Part shown: positions 9,966-20,449 of the stretch, in pieces
How the letters are laid out: each line of letters begins with the position of its first letter
Numbering within the stretch: the stretch's first letter is position 1
Source: Cepaea nemoralis
Taxonomy: Eukaryota > Mollusca > Gastropoda > Stylommatophora > Helicidae
DNA length: 64,000 nucleotides
Assembly (NCBI GenBank): GCA_014155875.1
Contig: JACEFZ010011117.1
Coordinates: 34,985 to 98,984, forward strand
Direction: 5' to 3'
Notes under the pieces: model-generated
Seen by the model: the letters and a program-made list of their open reading frames with translations, nothing else
Databases searched by the model: none
What the model was told of the DNA's origin: nothing
Made by a program: the position numbers and the translations under genes

Positions 9966-11031
9966 GTTGAGTTGAGTTGTTGAGTTGATTTGAGTTAAGA
10001 GCCGACATCACTGCACTCAGGACATTCCCATACGTGCTCAGTCCCCTTGTTCAACAGCCAGCGAAGAATCACACTACTAATCGTTCCCACCGCTATCTGA
10101 TTAAAAGTTCTCCTGGTCTTCCCTCTCAGTTTTGAGATTCTTCCACAACCCCTGCCGATCCCCAACAATCTCATTCTTTCCACATATCTCAATCTGTTCC
10201 TCCGCCTTCTCCACCTGGCCCCACAAGCGCACGGCGACCTCCCCCTTGTCCATAGGTAGGCAAAATACCACCAAGAGGTGCATTCCCTGTTAGCCTATCA
10301 GCCTGTTCATCCCCCCGTATATCAGCATGGCCAGGGCAAAATATCCATACAATTCTCACAATCTGTGACCTCTGAAGCGACGAGAGCTATTCCACACGAA
10401 ACATTTCTTTCTCCACCTTACTAAGCATACTCTTTGAATCCGTAATGAATACAACGTGTGTTGCAGTAGTCTCCTCTAGCTACCGGACTGCCGCTGTTAC
10501 TGCCTCCACCTCCATTCTCATACTGGTGGTCGTAGTCTCATATGCCAGGCTCTCCTTTTTCAAGACTCACCCATTAGCCTTTGCAATAAAGCCCCAGGCA
10601 CTACGTCTGTTTTTCACCACTGACCCATCGGTGTAGATGACTATGTCACCTTGATGTGTGTTGCTCTGGATCAGCTGTTGCACATCAAACTCAGTGCTGC
10701 CCGCTGCCCATTCTCTGCACCCACGACGCAGTGTTACTATTACATTGTGCCAGTCTGTCATGTCTCGGAACTTCAACCCACTCTTTTTCAAGATTGATGG
10801 TCTCTAGACACACACCTGACGTATAGATATTTCTGCCTGTGCCATCCAGGACCTGCTTCGTCTTAGTCTATGACCCTTTACCATATCCGTTGCAGAATAC
10901 AGCGGGTGATCCCTGTCTGCGGCAACTCTCAGGCACCATTTGGCCTGAAGGACCCTATGCCTATCCGTCATTGTAGGTAGCGCCAGGATATGCCTTATGC
11001 ATATAATTGATGTGTCCTTTGTGCACCCCAT
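9966..11031 (-). mobile_element. I-like LINE copy, subgroup I-a, exact 7-bp target-site duplication
   Basis: TCACTGA occurs at 9959-9965 and 11032-11038. On the minus strand the element opens inside the RT thumb (block GCTKDTSIICIRHI) and runs through RNase H (IYTDGSVVKNRRSAWGF near 10570-10650) to the CPECSDVGS terminus near 10000-10020. It ends in (CAACT)n at about 9966-9985. It is a 5'-truncated copy of the element at 1440-3845. Confidence 0.9.
9998..11031 (-). pseudogene. RT thumb and RNase H coding remnant of I-like LINE
   Basis: Frames at 10804-11031, 10567-10791, 10101-10283 and 9995-10192 on the minus strand are consecutive parts of one coding region with stops and shifts between them. 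The first catalytic Asp of RNase H (YTDGS) is kept. The C-terminal LRGKTRRTFNQIAVGTIS block aligns with the intact copy at 46942-47706. Confidence 0.8.
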
Positions 11032-11099
11032 TCACTGAAGGTGACCAATATATTGACGTCGAACAACACACACGGTGCCACTATGACTAAACTTCGTCA

Positions 11100-11245
11100 T
11101 CAGATGTTCACTTTAAGATATGTGTGTGTATGTGTATGTGAGTGTGTATGTATGTATGTGTGTATGTCCGAGCGAGAAGTATGCTTATGTGTGTGGTTGT
11201 TTTTTTTTTTTGGGGGGGGGGGGGGGGGGGTGAGTGGGCGGGGGC
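11100..11245. repeat. GT-rich, T-run and G-run low-complexity tract
   Basis: TGTGTATGTG repeats at 11115-11165 are followed by about 14 T and then about 18 G (about 11198-11231) and a GGGCGGGGGCGGG stretch. The G-rich part could form a quadruplex; that is inference only. Confidence 0.85.
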
Positions 11246-11249
11246 GGGA

Positions 11250-11830
11250 GAATTTCAAAATCAGTCTTTGCTGCAGCAAAGAACAAGAACTTCAAGTAGC
11301 CTCAAATGAAGCTACCACGAGGAAGATCGACGACAACCCACCAAAGACAAGAGCCAAGACAGCTGAGAAGAAGAGTGAGGAAAAAGACACCAGAGTCGGA
11401 AACACCGACTCACAGACGATCAGATGGGTTGCCAAGCATATTCAAGTGTAGCTGGCAGAATAACAAATCCTGAAGCAGCTACAACGGGAGAATCTCCATA
11501 TCCGAATCTTGAGGGCGAAGCGGATTCTGACGTACCCCAAGATCCCTACTATGCTGGCGGTGGCGACGACTGAGGGCAGCGAGATACCAAACCAGGTATC
11601 GATAAACAAGAAAGTACAACAACCTGAAAGATTCATCACAAGAACCAATCAAGATGCCAGAGGGCCGGCCACTGCAGAACAACATGTCGCAACAAGGCAG
11701 AAATATGCCGATACTGCGACAAGCACCACGCCTTCAAGGAGTGTCCGCTGGCCACATAGGACACGGACTTCCGAGCACTCAACAACAAGTGAAAGTGCGC
11801 CAACTACCCACCTTCTCTTTGGCCTTCCTC
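11250..11830 (+). pseudogene. possible LINE ORF1 or gag-like remnant with a zinc knuckle
   Basis: A charged frame (to 11451) is rich in Lys, Glu and Thr (PPKTRAKTAEKKSEEKD). Further along, positions 11706-11744 read C-R-Y-C-D-K-H-H-A-F-K-E-C in the third frame. That is C-x2-C-x3-H-x4-C, one residue short of a canonical CCHC knuckle. Frames change between the pieces. A basic, Pro/Thr-rich leader plus a knuckle would fit ORF1 of an I/Jockey-type LINE, but I cannot identify the family. Confidence 0.35.
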
Positions 11831-11888
11831 TTCTTCACTTCCCATGCATATACCCCTCCATTATTGTTCTCTCCAAACTTTCATGACG

Positions 11889-12235
11889 TTTCAAGTGACC
11901 AAAATATATCTTTTTTTAATCGTCTTTAATAGCCAAGCCTCTTCAATATTCAGCTCTTGAAGTATGGTTCTTAGAACCCGTCTACAACATTTAAATTCAA
12001 AAGCATTTATGCTCTGTTCAGCTTGTTTAATAAGTGCCCAGGTCTCACAGGCGTATGTTGCAATGGGAAAGTTGCATGCTTTTAAAAATCTAATTTTTGT
12101 AGTTCTATCTGTCCCACTCCATAATTTATTCAGCTGTTTTAGTCTTTGAAGAGCAATTGATAGTCGTCGTTCAAGTTCTTCCATTGTGTCACCATTTATG
12201 ATAATCAATGACCCAAGATATTCGAGATTTTAAAC
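11889..12235 (-). pseudogene. LINE fragment after RT (RTE-like thumb)
   Basis: Minus-strand frame 11891-12208 begins just after a LEYLGS-like block and reads through TKIRFLKACNFPIATYACETWAL to FEFKCCRRVL. That is the standard post-palm region of RTE-like ORF2 proteins. Its upstream neighbour is the GATA array, which directly replaces the preceding coding sequence. Confidence 0.75.
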
Positions 12236-12246
12236 CACCTCCAAAT

Positions 12247-12609
<363 letters not shown>

Positions 12610-12731
12610 TAACGAGTATAAAAATATAGAAGAAACTCATTATTAGAGTTTGAGTTACAGAAAATAACGATAATAAAGATAATAGTACCGATTCAATTGT
12701 TTAAGAATATTCCCTATTTACCTGTATAATT

Positions 12732-12982
12732 TTTTTTTTTTTACAATTCGCATATCCTTTTACAGGACATCGCTGTCAACAGCAGCATTTTCAGCTGTCT
12801 GTTGATTTCTTGGCAAGATTACGCTCAGTAGTTTGCCATTGCTTTCTGAGCGGCCGGCTCAGTTATCCCGCAAGTCACCAGCGGGAGACGAACCGCTCCC
12901 AGTTCTCGCCCGCTACGAGACTCTGCGTGATAAACCGGATTGCGGAGAAAGTGGTGTAACTCCTCGGACCAGAGAGACCGGC
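12732..12982 (-). mobile_element. SINE-B copy 3 with exact 12-bp target-site duplication
   Basis: ACCTGTATAATT is at 12720-12731 and 12983-12994. It is a complete copy: T-rich tail at left, GCATATCCTTTTACAGGACA, TTTGCCATTGCTTTCTGAGC, then the head half with a B-box-like GGTTCGTCTCC on the minus strand and an A-box-like TGGTCCGAGG near 12963-12975. It is about 92% like the 49827-50077 copy by eye. Confidence 0.92.
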
Positions 12983-13004
12983 ACCTGTATAATTACATTG
13001 TGGT

Positions 13005-13378
13005 ATTTCCCTCTTCCTAGTGACGACCATAATATGTGTCTACTTACAATTTAATTCTAGCCGCAGTTGTTCACTGTTTGCAACAACCGCATCTACTAAA
13101 TGTTGCAGATCTTGCTCATTGTCTGCAAGCAATACTGTATCATCCGCATATCTGATGTTATCCATGTTTCTTCCTCCAAGGATGATTCCTTTCATATCTT
13201 GTACATTTCTGAAAATATTTTCACTATACAGGGAAAACAGATCTGGAGAAATTACACACCCCTGTCTCACACCTCTCTTAAGAGGCTGATATTGACCTAC
13301 TTAATTATCAATTCTGATATCAGCTTGCTGTTTCTTGTTTCCAATATATGTTTTTTACAAGTCTAAAGTCTTTCCCAT
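13005..13378 (-). pseudogene. RTE-like LINE (RTE-2), 3' half of a copy split by the LTR element
   Basis: On the minus strand the RT palm is readable: RQGCVISPDLFSLYSENIF, then RYADDTVLLAD near 13125-13150. The left edge breaks off near a block matching 31680-31700. The right edge is cut at CCCAT (13374-13378), where the LTR element begins. The matching 5' half is at 19952-20440. Stops before the palm show it was already decayed. Confidence 0.88.
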
Positions 13379-14179
13379 TATCACGAAGTTCTTGATGATA
13401 AGTGCGTGATATGGTCGTTGTCTAGGTAACGATACTCCTGGTGTGTCAATTGAGCTATCTAACTGTCTTACAATATAACTCACCCCCGCAGTGCACATTC
13501 ACCAGTCATTAAACAAGATTGCGTTGGCGCACATAATCCTTTATTGCAGAAAGAACACGGACAAACGGAACACAACTCTATATCCAGAAACAATATAATC
13601 CATAGAATATAAATATCCTCCTCACAATTTAACACGCACACATCACTGTCTTCTCAAGCCTGCTTCATATCAAATCCACAAGACATGTAATCCAGCTACT
13701 ATCCACGGCTGGATTTCACACAATACTCCCACACACTGGATCTAGTCTCCACTAACTATGCAACCCACTCTGGGTTCAGGCCTCCATTAACTATCCAACC
13801 CACTCTGGGTTCAGGCCTGCATTTACAACTGGGAGAACAACACAACAACAGATCTGACCGCAGTCAGTCTAAGCTTCCACTTCTTCGACTACCGATCCGC
13901 TCGGCGCCAAAACATCAACTGTCCACAGCGACCCAACTCTCAGTCGGTCCCAGCTTCAACTCTCCTGTCAATGTTTTTCCACTGTCTTTTAACCCTACTG
14001 TGTAGCCCCTCCCTGGGCTCCCACAACATTACACCCCAGCCTAAAACTGTCTCCCCCCCCCCATCCACCCTGTGGGTCTCTACTCACCCTCATCATTATT
14101 TCTCATGGCTGGTTGTTTTTCTCGTAGTCTCGCTACTGGGGTCACTCACCTCAATGTAAATTACCCCAGGCATGTGTCA
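13379..14179 (-). repeat. 3' LTR (left copy)
   Basis: It matches 19156-19946 end to end. In element sense it starts TGACAC and ends GTGATA, so the right-hand terminus is not the usual CA. It contains a tandem pair built on CAACCCACTCTGGGTTCAGG near 13758-13822. A poly(A) signal AATAAA in element sense is at 13540-13545. Relative to the other LTR it has 8 extra bases near 14157-14166. Confidence 0.93.
13540..13545 (-). promoter_or_regulatory. candidate poly(A) signal in the LTR
   Basis: TTTATT on the plus strand is AATAAA in element sense. It is conserved in the other LTR and lies about 160 bp before the LTR end, a usual position for an R-region signal. Confidence 0.5.
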
Positions 14180-14182
14180 CTA

Positions 14183-14192
14183 CCCCCTCCTC
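14183..14192 (-). promoter_or_regulatory. polypurine tract
   Basis: In element sense it reads GAGGAGGGGG followed by TAG and then the LTR start TGACAC. A purine run directly upstream of the 3' LTR primes plus-strand DNA synthesis. Confidence 0.7.
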
Positions 14193-14613
14193 AAAAGAAA
14201 ATATCGTTTTCAAATGATGGGAGACTAATACATATCAAATATGTGACCCAGACACATTGCCTGGGTAGTCGTAAGTATAAATCCTACTTACTCTAGCTAA
14301 CACACTAAATAATACATCAAATGCTCATAGTACACTCCCCTATTCCCCACACATCAATACCAACAACTTTCCATCTTGTGTACCAATACATGACTAGTAT
14401 CTCACATAATAATAATAATACACATATCATAGGGAACCTAATATCTGTGTACCTGCAAGTTTACCAACATCCTCAAGAAAACACAACCTATTTGTGTCCC
14501 GACCCTGTATCAGGTGGTTCTTTTCTTGCATCAAACCTCCATCTATTTCTGTCGATGATGTATCTACCTTTCTTGTACCCATTCCTCATGGTGCCCATAT
14601 ATTTACAACATCT
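14193..14613. other. 3' untranslated part of the LTR element
   Basis: It lies between the end of the second frame and the polypurine tract. I see no pol motifs here, so most of pol is deleted and not merely frameshifted. Confidence 0.6.
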
Positions 14614-15414
14614 CTATGCTATCCCTAACCCTGGGTCAGTGATGTCGCGAACACTCTTTTGGCCTGACTCACCTCTCCTATCTGCATATTGCACCGTTAC
14701 ACTGGAGTCTCTGTTTAGTCTGAACTCTTTATTCAATCTTGGCCCATATCCCTGGCACCTTGCTCTCTGCTGCATACGCATTATACCTGTGTGCCCTGCA
14801 CATGCACTATCCTGAGCTGTTCTAGTATCTTGGTCACTACGTGCTAAGGGTACTACTACTTGCCCACGTGCAGTTCCGCCATCTGAAAACCGGCGAGTGA
14901 GACCATTGTTCTTCCTTTCGAAGCACCATCCACCCTTCTTTGATTGCCTATGTCTCACTTTACTACACCCTTGGACACATTTGTCTATATTAGCATCTTG
15001 TCTCTGGGAGTCACTAAAGCTATGTTTGAGATCCATTCTCACCTGCTCAGCTATACTATCCTTGTCCTCAGTCCCTATGTCTACTTCAAGTGCCTCTTCA
15101 TGTTCAGCTATACTCTCTAATTTAGGCTTTCTTTTGGTAACTATCTCGTTATTGCTTACACTATGTTTTTTGTCCCAATAAGCTACCTCCTCTTCTGTAC
15201 AATCTTTTACTCCTGGCACATTTCCGATGATCAGATCCGCCACTGGTGAGTCTAGCACACACGCTGTCACTCTTCCTGTGATGTATGGTGTTTTCACTGT
15301 TATTACGGCTAATGGGTAGAATTCTACTGCCCCGTTAAATGTTATGCATCTAATATGTTTGCCAGTGTACTCCGAGGGATCTACTAAACTTTCCTCACTC
15401 CGATAGACGTACAT
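14614..15414 (-). pseudogene. protease C-terminal part fused to an integrase N-terminal scrap
   Basis: The 266-codon frame overlaps the gag frame by 31 bp in another frame. Residues about 1-70 (EYTGKHIRCITF to DLIIGNVPGVKD) resemble the second half of a Ty3-type aspartic protease, ending in the I-I-G-N block. An acidic linker follows. Residues about 180-220 (RRFSDGGTARGQVVVPL, then CAGHTGIMRM) resemble the lead-in and first zinc-binding His of integrase. RT and RNase H, normally about 700 residues between these, are missing. A deletion derivative is the simplest reading. Confidence 0.7.
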
Positions 15415-16802
15415 CTGGAATCCCTAATTGTTAACGCTGGCCTATCATTAACGACTCCATGGTGCAGCTTCAGACTTCCTCCTTCATGCACCGCTGATCC
15501 TGCTTTCACTGTGTGACCACATATTAATTCTGGCTGACCGTCCTTTTCAAATAGAGGTTTGCATCCACTACAATTCTCGTTGTTAAGCGTCTCAATCACT
15601 TGTGCTGCATTAGAGTGCTCTGTTTCTCTCATCTTACATTGATGGCTGACGTGCCCCTTTTTGCCACATTTGAAACATATGATCTCCTTCCTTACGTTAC
15701 TCGTTGGCTCACTGGATGGTTCTACATCACACTGTGCTGCCTTGTGTCTCCAGCTCCCACAATTCCAGCATCCGGCATAACTATTTGGACGTCTCTGAAA
15801 ATTCCCCCTTTTGTATGGGTAACGTCCTGCTCTGCCAAAATGGTTGCCACGGAAACCATTATCTGGAGACTCTTGTTGTTCATACTTCTGTGCTGAATCC
15901 ACACTTTTCGATCTTGGTGTAATACCTGGATTCTGGTCCTGTTTCGTATACGCTGCACAGACTATTTCCTCACTCATTTGTCTACCAACAGAACTGTTTG
16001 GGTGTGCAATCATGTAGTTTTGCCCTAACTGAGACATTGTGTCTATGTCCTTTGGCTTACGTTCTTCAAAGAACACCACTAAGTTTGTATTACATGATGA
16101 TAAAACCTTGTCTCTTAACACTAAATCCACTAATTTATTAAAATCTTTCCCTACTTCTGCAAGCTCCATCCATTTATTAAATGTGTTCTTTACTGTCTTA
16201 ACAAAATCTGTGAAATCTTGATTTGTCTCTGGCCCTAATTGTCTAAACTTTGTTCTATATCCATGCTCAGTTAGTTGGAACTTTGTAAGCAGACGTTGAC
16301 ACAAAATAGTGTAGTTGTTTCTTTCTTCCACAGGTAAATTAAACATGGTATCTAGAACATTCCCTGTTAGATACTCACCCAGTCTAATAGCATACTCTCC
16401 TTCTGGGATGCCTAACCCTTTCGCTGATGCTTCGAATCTCGACAAATAAGCTTCAAGACTGTCCCGGTCCGTAAAATATGGCAGTTTTAGTCTCTGTGGC
16501 GACTGTGAAGGTCTTCTACTTTCCTCACTTTGACCTTTTGATGATAGTTCTAATTTTCTGAGTGCAATTTCAGCTTCCATCTTTATCTTCTCTTTCTCGA
16601 TTTCCACCGCATTTGTTTGTTTTAACTTTTCAAGTTCCAGTTGTGTCTCTTCTTGTAGGCGTTTTGCCTCGCGTTCATTATGCCTCTCCTCTCTTTCCCA
16701 TTGCTGAACTTCTTTCAATTTTGCCTCTGCAAACTCCTGTAACTCTTTACCCTTCAGGCCTAACGTTTCACCTGCTTCAATATATTCCATTAACGTAGGC
16801 AT
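15384..16802 (-). CDS. gag: Gag polyprotein of the LTR element, 472 aa
   Basis: The start is the ATG at 16800-16802 (MPTLMEYIEAG); upstream the frame is open to a TTG at 16838, which is not a likely animal start. Residues about 18-95 are a Glu/Lys/Arg-rich coiled coil (EREERHNEREAKRLQEE). About 105-195 form a retroviral-type capsid/SCAN-like core (LPYFTDRDSLEAYLSRFE, then LLTKFQLTEHGYRTKFRQL). Zinc knuckles C-x2-C-x4-H-x4-C lie at residues 345-358 (15729-15770) and 376-389 (15636-15677). It would package element RNA in particles. The C-terminus runs into a protease-like segment whose D-T/S-G site reads D-S-R, so the protease is probably dead. The frame is uninterrupted. Confidence 0.9.
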   Translation of the reverse strand: MPTLMEYIEAGETLGLKGKELQEFAEAKLKEVQQWEREERHNEREAKRLQEETQLELEKLKQTNAVEIEKEKIKMEAEIALRKLELSSKGQSEESRRPSQSPQRLKLPYFTDRDSLEAYLSRFEASAKGLGIPEGEYAIRLGEYLTGNVLDTMFNLPVEERNNYTILCQRLLTKFQLTEHGYRTKFRQLGPETNQDFTDFVKTVKNTFNKWMELAEVGKDFNKLVDLVLRDKVLSSCNTNLVVFFEERKPKDIDTMSQLGQNYMIAHPNSSVGRQMSEEIVCAAYTKQDQNPGITPRSKSVDSAQKYEQQESPDNGFRGNHFGRAGRYPYKRGNFQRRPNSYAGCWNCGSWRHKAAQCDVEPSSEPTSNVRKEIICFKCGKKGHVSHQCKMRETEHSNAAQVIETLNNENCSGCKPLFEKDGQPELICGHTVKAGSAVHEGGSLKLHHGVVNDRPALTIRDSRCTSIGVRKV

Positions 16803-19155
16803 CTTGTACTTGTGGACACGTTGCTGTCTGCCAGCCAACTATCAATATAAAGACTCTGCTGCTAGTCTTTGTGTACTTTCCCTAAGTACACCACCACTCA
16901 CTGTGTAAGTAAATCCGTAGTAATAATAATATCACTCTGTATTCACCCAGTCACTCTATAAGCACTAGGTAGTGAGGGGGAATATCACCTATACTCCCTC
17001 GCATATATACCAAATAGCTGTAACAAATCTCTGGAAATATTGTTAAACATACATATATATATACATATACTAATGAATGATACGATAAGTGTTGTCTATA
17101 AAACGTTAGACGCACAAGCCAAGTACACGGAGACGGTGATCACAAAGAAATAAACCACAGTAACATCTACAAGCTTGTGTAGGGACGACCACAGTGCGCG
17201 TAATATATAAACTGACACAGACCACTAGACAGCAGAAATGACGAAAGATCACAATAATAACATATATCCGAAGAAAACAAATGTCATATGTAAATATAAT
17301 GAAAAGAAAACCAAAAATTTATAACATCAAAATATACACAGATCTTACGCTAGACGCAAAAAAGGCACGGTATATAATCCAGGACCAACACTGCGTCACT
17401 GCAGAACCAAACAAACCGACCTTTCGATTTAATTCCCAGAAAATATATGTTGCACCTAAGAAAAATAAATTTTTGCCTTGTCTCCCGACCTTCGTGAAAC
17501 ACACAAAAATCTCCTACTCCTGACAAACACTGGACCAAATACAAGTAATTTCGTAACACCCGACAACAATAAATATGACGATGGGAGCAAACAAAATGTC
17601 CAAATGGTTGGCCGACAATAATGTTCTTATTAACCAGTCGCAAAAGTTTTTCGTTCTATTTTAATAGTTTCCCACAATATGCTGAAAATGTCTACGACGC
17701 TAGTTACCAAAGCGACTTATTGTTTTGTTGAGTGGTTACTGAATTTCACGTGGTGATCACAAGTTCCAACTGTCGACAAAAGTTGAAGATGATAGTGATT
17801 ATCCAAAATGTTCTGTCTCGACACAGTCCGTAACGTTATTGTACTTTCCCTGGACGTTTTGACAACAAAGTAATAATCCAAACGTCTTTATACCTTTCGT
17901 TGCGGAGATGGTCCGTAGTTGTATCAATTATGTGATAGACTCACGTTTAAAGACAGAGTTCATCCCAAAAAATGACAACAAATGGTCAGCTCTTTAACTC
18001 TGTACCGTCAGTTCTTTTTGGCAACTGTATGCATCCTTGTTTGCGGTGATGACACTTCGTTGTAAAAATGTTTGCTCATAACAGAGTTATGATCACAAAG
18101 GGATTCACAAAGACGAACATAAAGTCTGGTTTTCGTTCACAAACACCTTGTTTATCCAGTTCTACTCTGGAAAATTTTTAGTAAATTTCCACCGCATCGG
18201 CCTTGACCCTGCAGGTCAACCTCCGTCAGTACCTCAGTACTCTATATCACAATAATACGCACTTAATCTGTCTGTAAACTGACCGGAAACTTTTTCCGTT
18301 ATCCACAAAGACACCTGTCCTGCCCCAACACGGCTGTGGGAGGGGTACGTCACTACCCCCGTCTGTCACCCATCCCGGTGAATCAGCGACTGTCAATTTT
18401 CTCTGTTTTACAATTTCTCGTACCTCTCCCCTCCCCGAGAGAGTTTATCGTCGCCTTGCGACCACACAATACGATTGTCTCGACACACACACCTGTCAAT
18501 ATCTTTGAATTTTCAATCCTGTCTTGTCCTACACACACCTAGGACTGACCTCTTCTTGTCGCAAACAACTCGCTGTCCATGCGACTTTTCATCCGTGCTG
18601 TTTGTGACTAGTGACTAACCCGTCACCGTAGTCCCCTCTCTCAGTTGATCTGTGATGTGTCTTCATGCGCGCTGACAGTTTTTCCCTGATGTGCCGTCTT
18701 ACACACACGCGCACGATATTCTCACCACCTTCTGGATTAATCCTGGTTTTCCGTCAACTGTCTGCTAGCTTGGGTGTTCACTTCGTCTGTCTGTGTTAAT
18801 TACCTGGCGCACACACAAAAGAGTTCACATTAACCTCTTGAAGCCACAAAATCCAAATTGTCAAGGGTTTGTTAGTTTGATGGAACGAAGTCACCAGATA
18901 ATAACTCCTCTCTCAGCGAAGAGCACACAGATATCTCAATATTGCACGGTGTTCCTTGACCGAATGCAGCTGTCAGCAAATATTTACTAAGCGACGAGCT
19001 CCTAGATCTCTCAGAATGACCACAATGTCTATATTGTTCATGACCTGATGAAGCCTCCCAGATAATACAATATTACACAGTTTTCCTTGAATGAACAAGC
19101 CTTCCAGATAATACAATATATCCCCGTCGTCCTTGACCGGAGAGCCCTCACATAA
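16803..19155 (-). other. long 5' leader of the LTR element
   Basis: It is 2.35 kb between the 5' LTR and gag, much longer than the usual few hundred bases. I find no convincing frame. Near the LTR edge a 46-bp unit beginning CCAGATAATACAATAT is repeated at 19058-19103 and 19104-19149, with a third diverged unit near 18925-18970. No clear TGG-type tRNA primer-binding site lies immediately inside 19155. Confidence 0.65.
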
Positions 19156-19946
19156 TATCACGAAGTTCTTGATGATGAGTGCGTGATATGGTCGTTGTCT
19201 AGGTAACGATACTCCTAGTGTGTCAATTGAGCTATCTAACTGTCTTACAATATAACTCACCCCCGCAGTGCACATTCACCAGTCATTAAACAAGATTGTG
19301 TTGGCGCACATAATCCTTTATTGCAGATAGAACACGGACAAACGGAACATAACTCTATATCCAGAAACAATATAATCCATAGAATATAAATATCCTCCTC
19401 ACAATTTAACACGCACACATCTCTGTCTTCTCAAGCCTGCTTCATATCAAATCCACAAGACAGGTAATCCAGCTACTATCCACGGCTGGATTTCACACAA
19501 TACCCCCACACACTGGGTCTAGCCTCCACTAACTATGCAACCCACTCTGGGTTCAGGCCTCCATTAACTATCCAACCCACTCTGGGTTCAGGCCTGCATT
19601 CACAACTGGAACAACACAACAACAGATCTGACCGCAGTCAGTCTAAGCTTCCACTTCTTCGACTGCCGATCCGCTCGGCGCCAAAACATCAACTGTCCAC
19701 AGCAACCCAACTCTCAGTCGGTCCCAGCTTCAACTCCCCTGTCAATGTTTTTCCACTGTCTTTTAACCCTACTGTGTAGCCCCTCCCTGGGCTCCCCACA
19801 ACATTACACCTCAGCCTAAAAATGTCTCCCCCCCCCCATCCACCCTGGGGGTCTCTACTCACCCTCATCATTATTTCTCATGGCTGGTTGTTTTTCTCGT
19901 AGTCTCGCTACTGGGGTCACTCACCTCAATGTTCAGGCATGTGTCA
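19156..19946 (-). repeat. 5' LTR (right copy)
   Basis: It is homologous to 13379-14179 over its whole length. It ends at GTGTCA next to the target duplication CCCAT (19947-19951). It contains the same tandem pair and AATAAA in element sense. Confidence 0.93.
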
Positions 19947-19951
19947 CCCAT

Positions 19952-20440
19952 CAATGTGTATATCTGCAAGCATCTCTATCATGTTGACATGTCTTATTCT
20001 ATCGAAAATATGTATATCTTTATTTACTCCTATAGAACGTTCAGTTACTGCTTTCAGCATGTACACATCATCTACTGTACCGATGCCTTCTACAAACCCA
20101 CATTGTTTTTCTCCTATTTCGGGTTTTATTTTCTTCCTAACTCTTTGCATGATCATTTTTAGCAAAATCTTCGTATTGTGGCTCATTATGCTAATTGTTA
20201 TATGTTGAGCTCATCCCAAGGCTCCTGATTTCTTTGGAATTGCAATAAATATATAGAATTACATAAATCATGAGGTATAGCTCTCAGCATCATATATTTT
20301 GTTCAGCAGTCTGTTGACATGATCTATTCCACATTCTTCCATATCATTGATATTTCTGTTGTGATTTAGTCTGAACCAGGGGTCTTGCCAGTTTTTATAT
20401 GATTAAGAACAATCTGAATTTCTTGCCAGTTTTTATATGG
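19952..20440 (-). pseudogene. RTE-like LINE (RTE-2), 5' half of the split copy
   Basis: On the minus strand it reads the pre-palm RT region: GGTTCAGACT-type start of the domain near 20370, SHNTKILLKMIMQRVRKK, GEKQCGFVEGIGT, then RIRHVNMIEMLADIHIDG up to the LTR junction. The 3' half resumes at 13378. Several frame breaks. The usual IDYTKAFD block is deleted to IHIFDR. A 37-bp stretch with TCTTGCCAGTTTTTATATG is tandemly duplicated at about 20383-20455. Confidence 0.85.
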
Positions 20441-20449
20441 TTAAGAACA

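Larger units (their letters stand above)
13379..19946 (-). mobile_element. LTR retrotransposon, Ty3-like, internally deleted, 6.57 kb
   Basis: Two LTRs of about 800 bp bound an internal region read on the minus strand. The 5-bp target duplication CCCAT is at 13374-13378 and 19947-19951 inside an RTE-like LINE. Order from the 5' LTR at the right: 2.35-kb leader, gag with two zinc knuckles, broken protease, a scrap resembling the integrase N-terminus, polypurine tract, 3' LTR. RT, RNase H and the integrase core are absent. It would depend on a relative for copying. By eye the LTRs differ by roughly 17 substitutions and a few indels, about 2%, so insertion is fairly recent. Confidence 0.92.

Noticed and set aside
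14321..14815. 164-codon plus-strand frame across the LTR element
   Set aside because: Antisense shadow of the minus-strand protease/integrase frame and 3' untranslated region, with no motif of its own.
13379..19946. Endogenous retrovirus with an envelope gene
   Set aside because: No frame with signal peptide, surface or transmembrane features lies between the pol remnant and the 3' LTR; gag and LTR features fit a Ty3-like retrotransposon.
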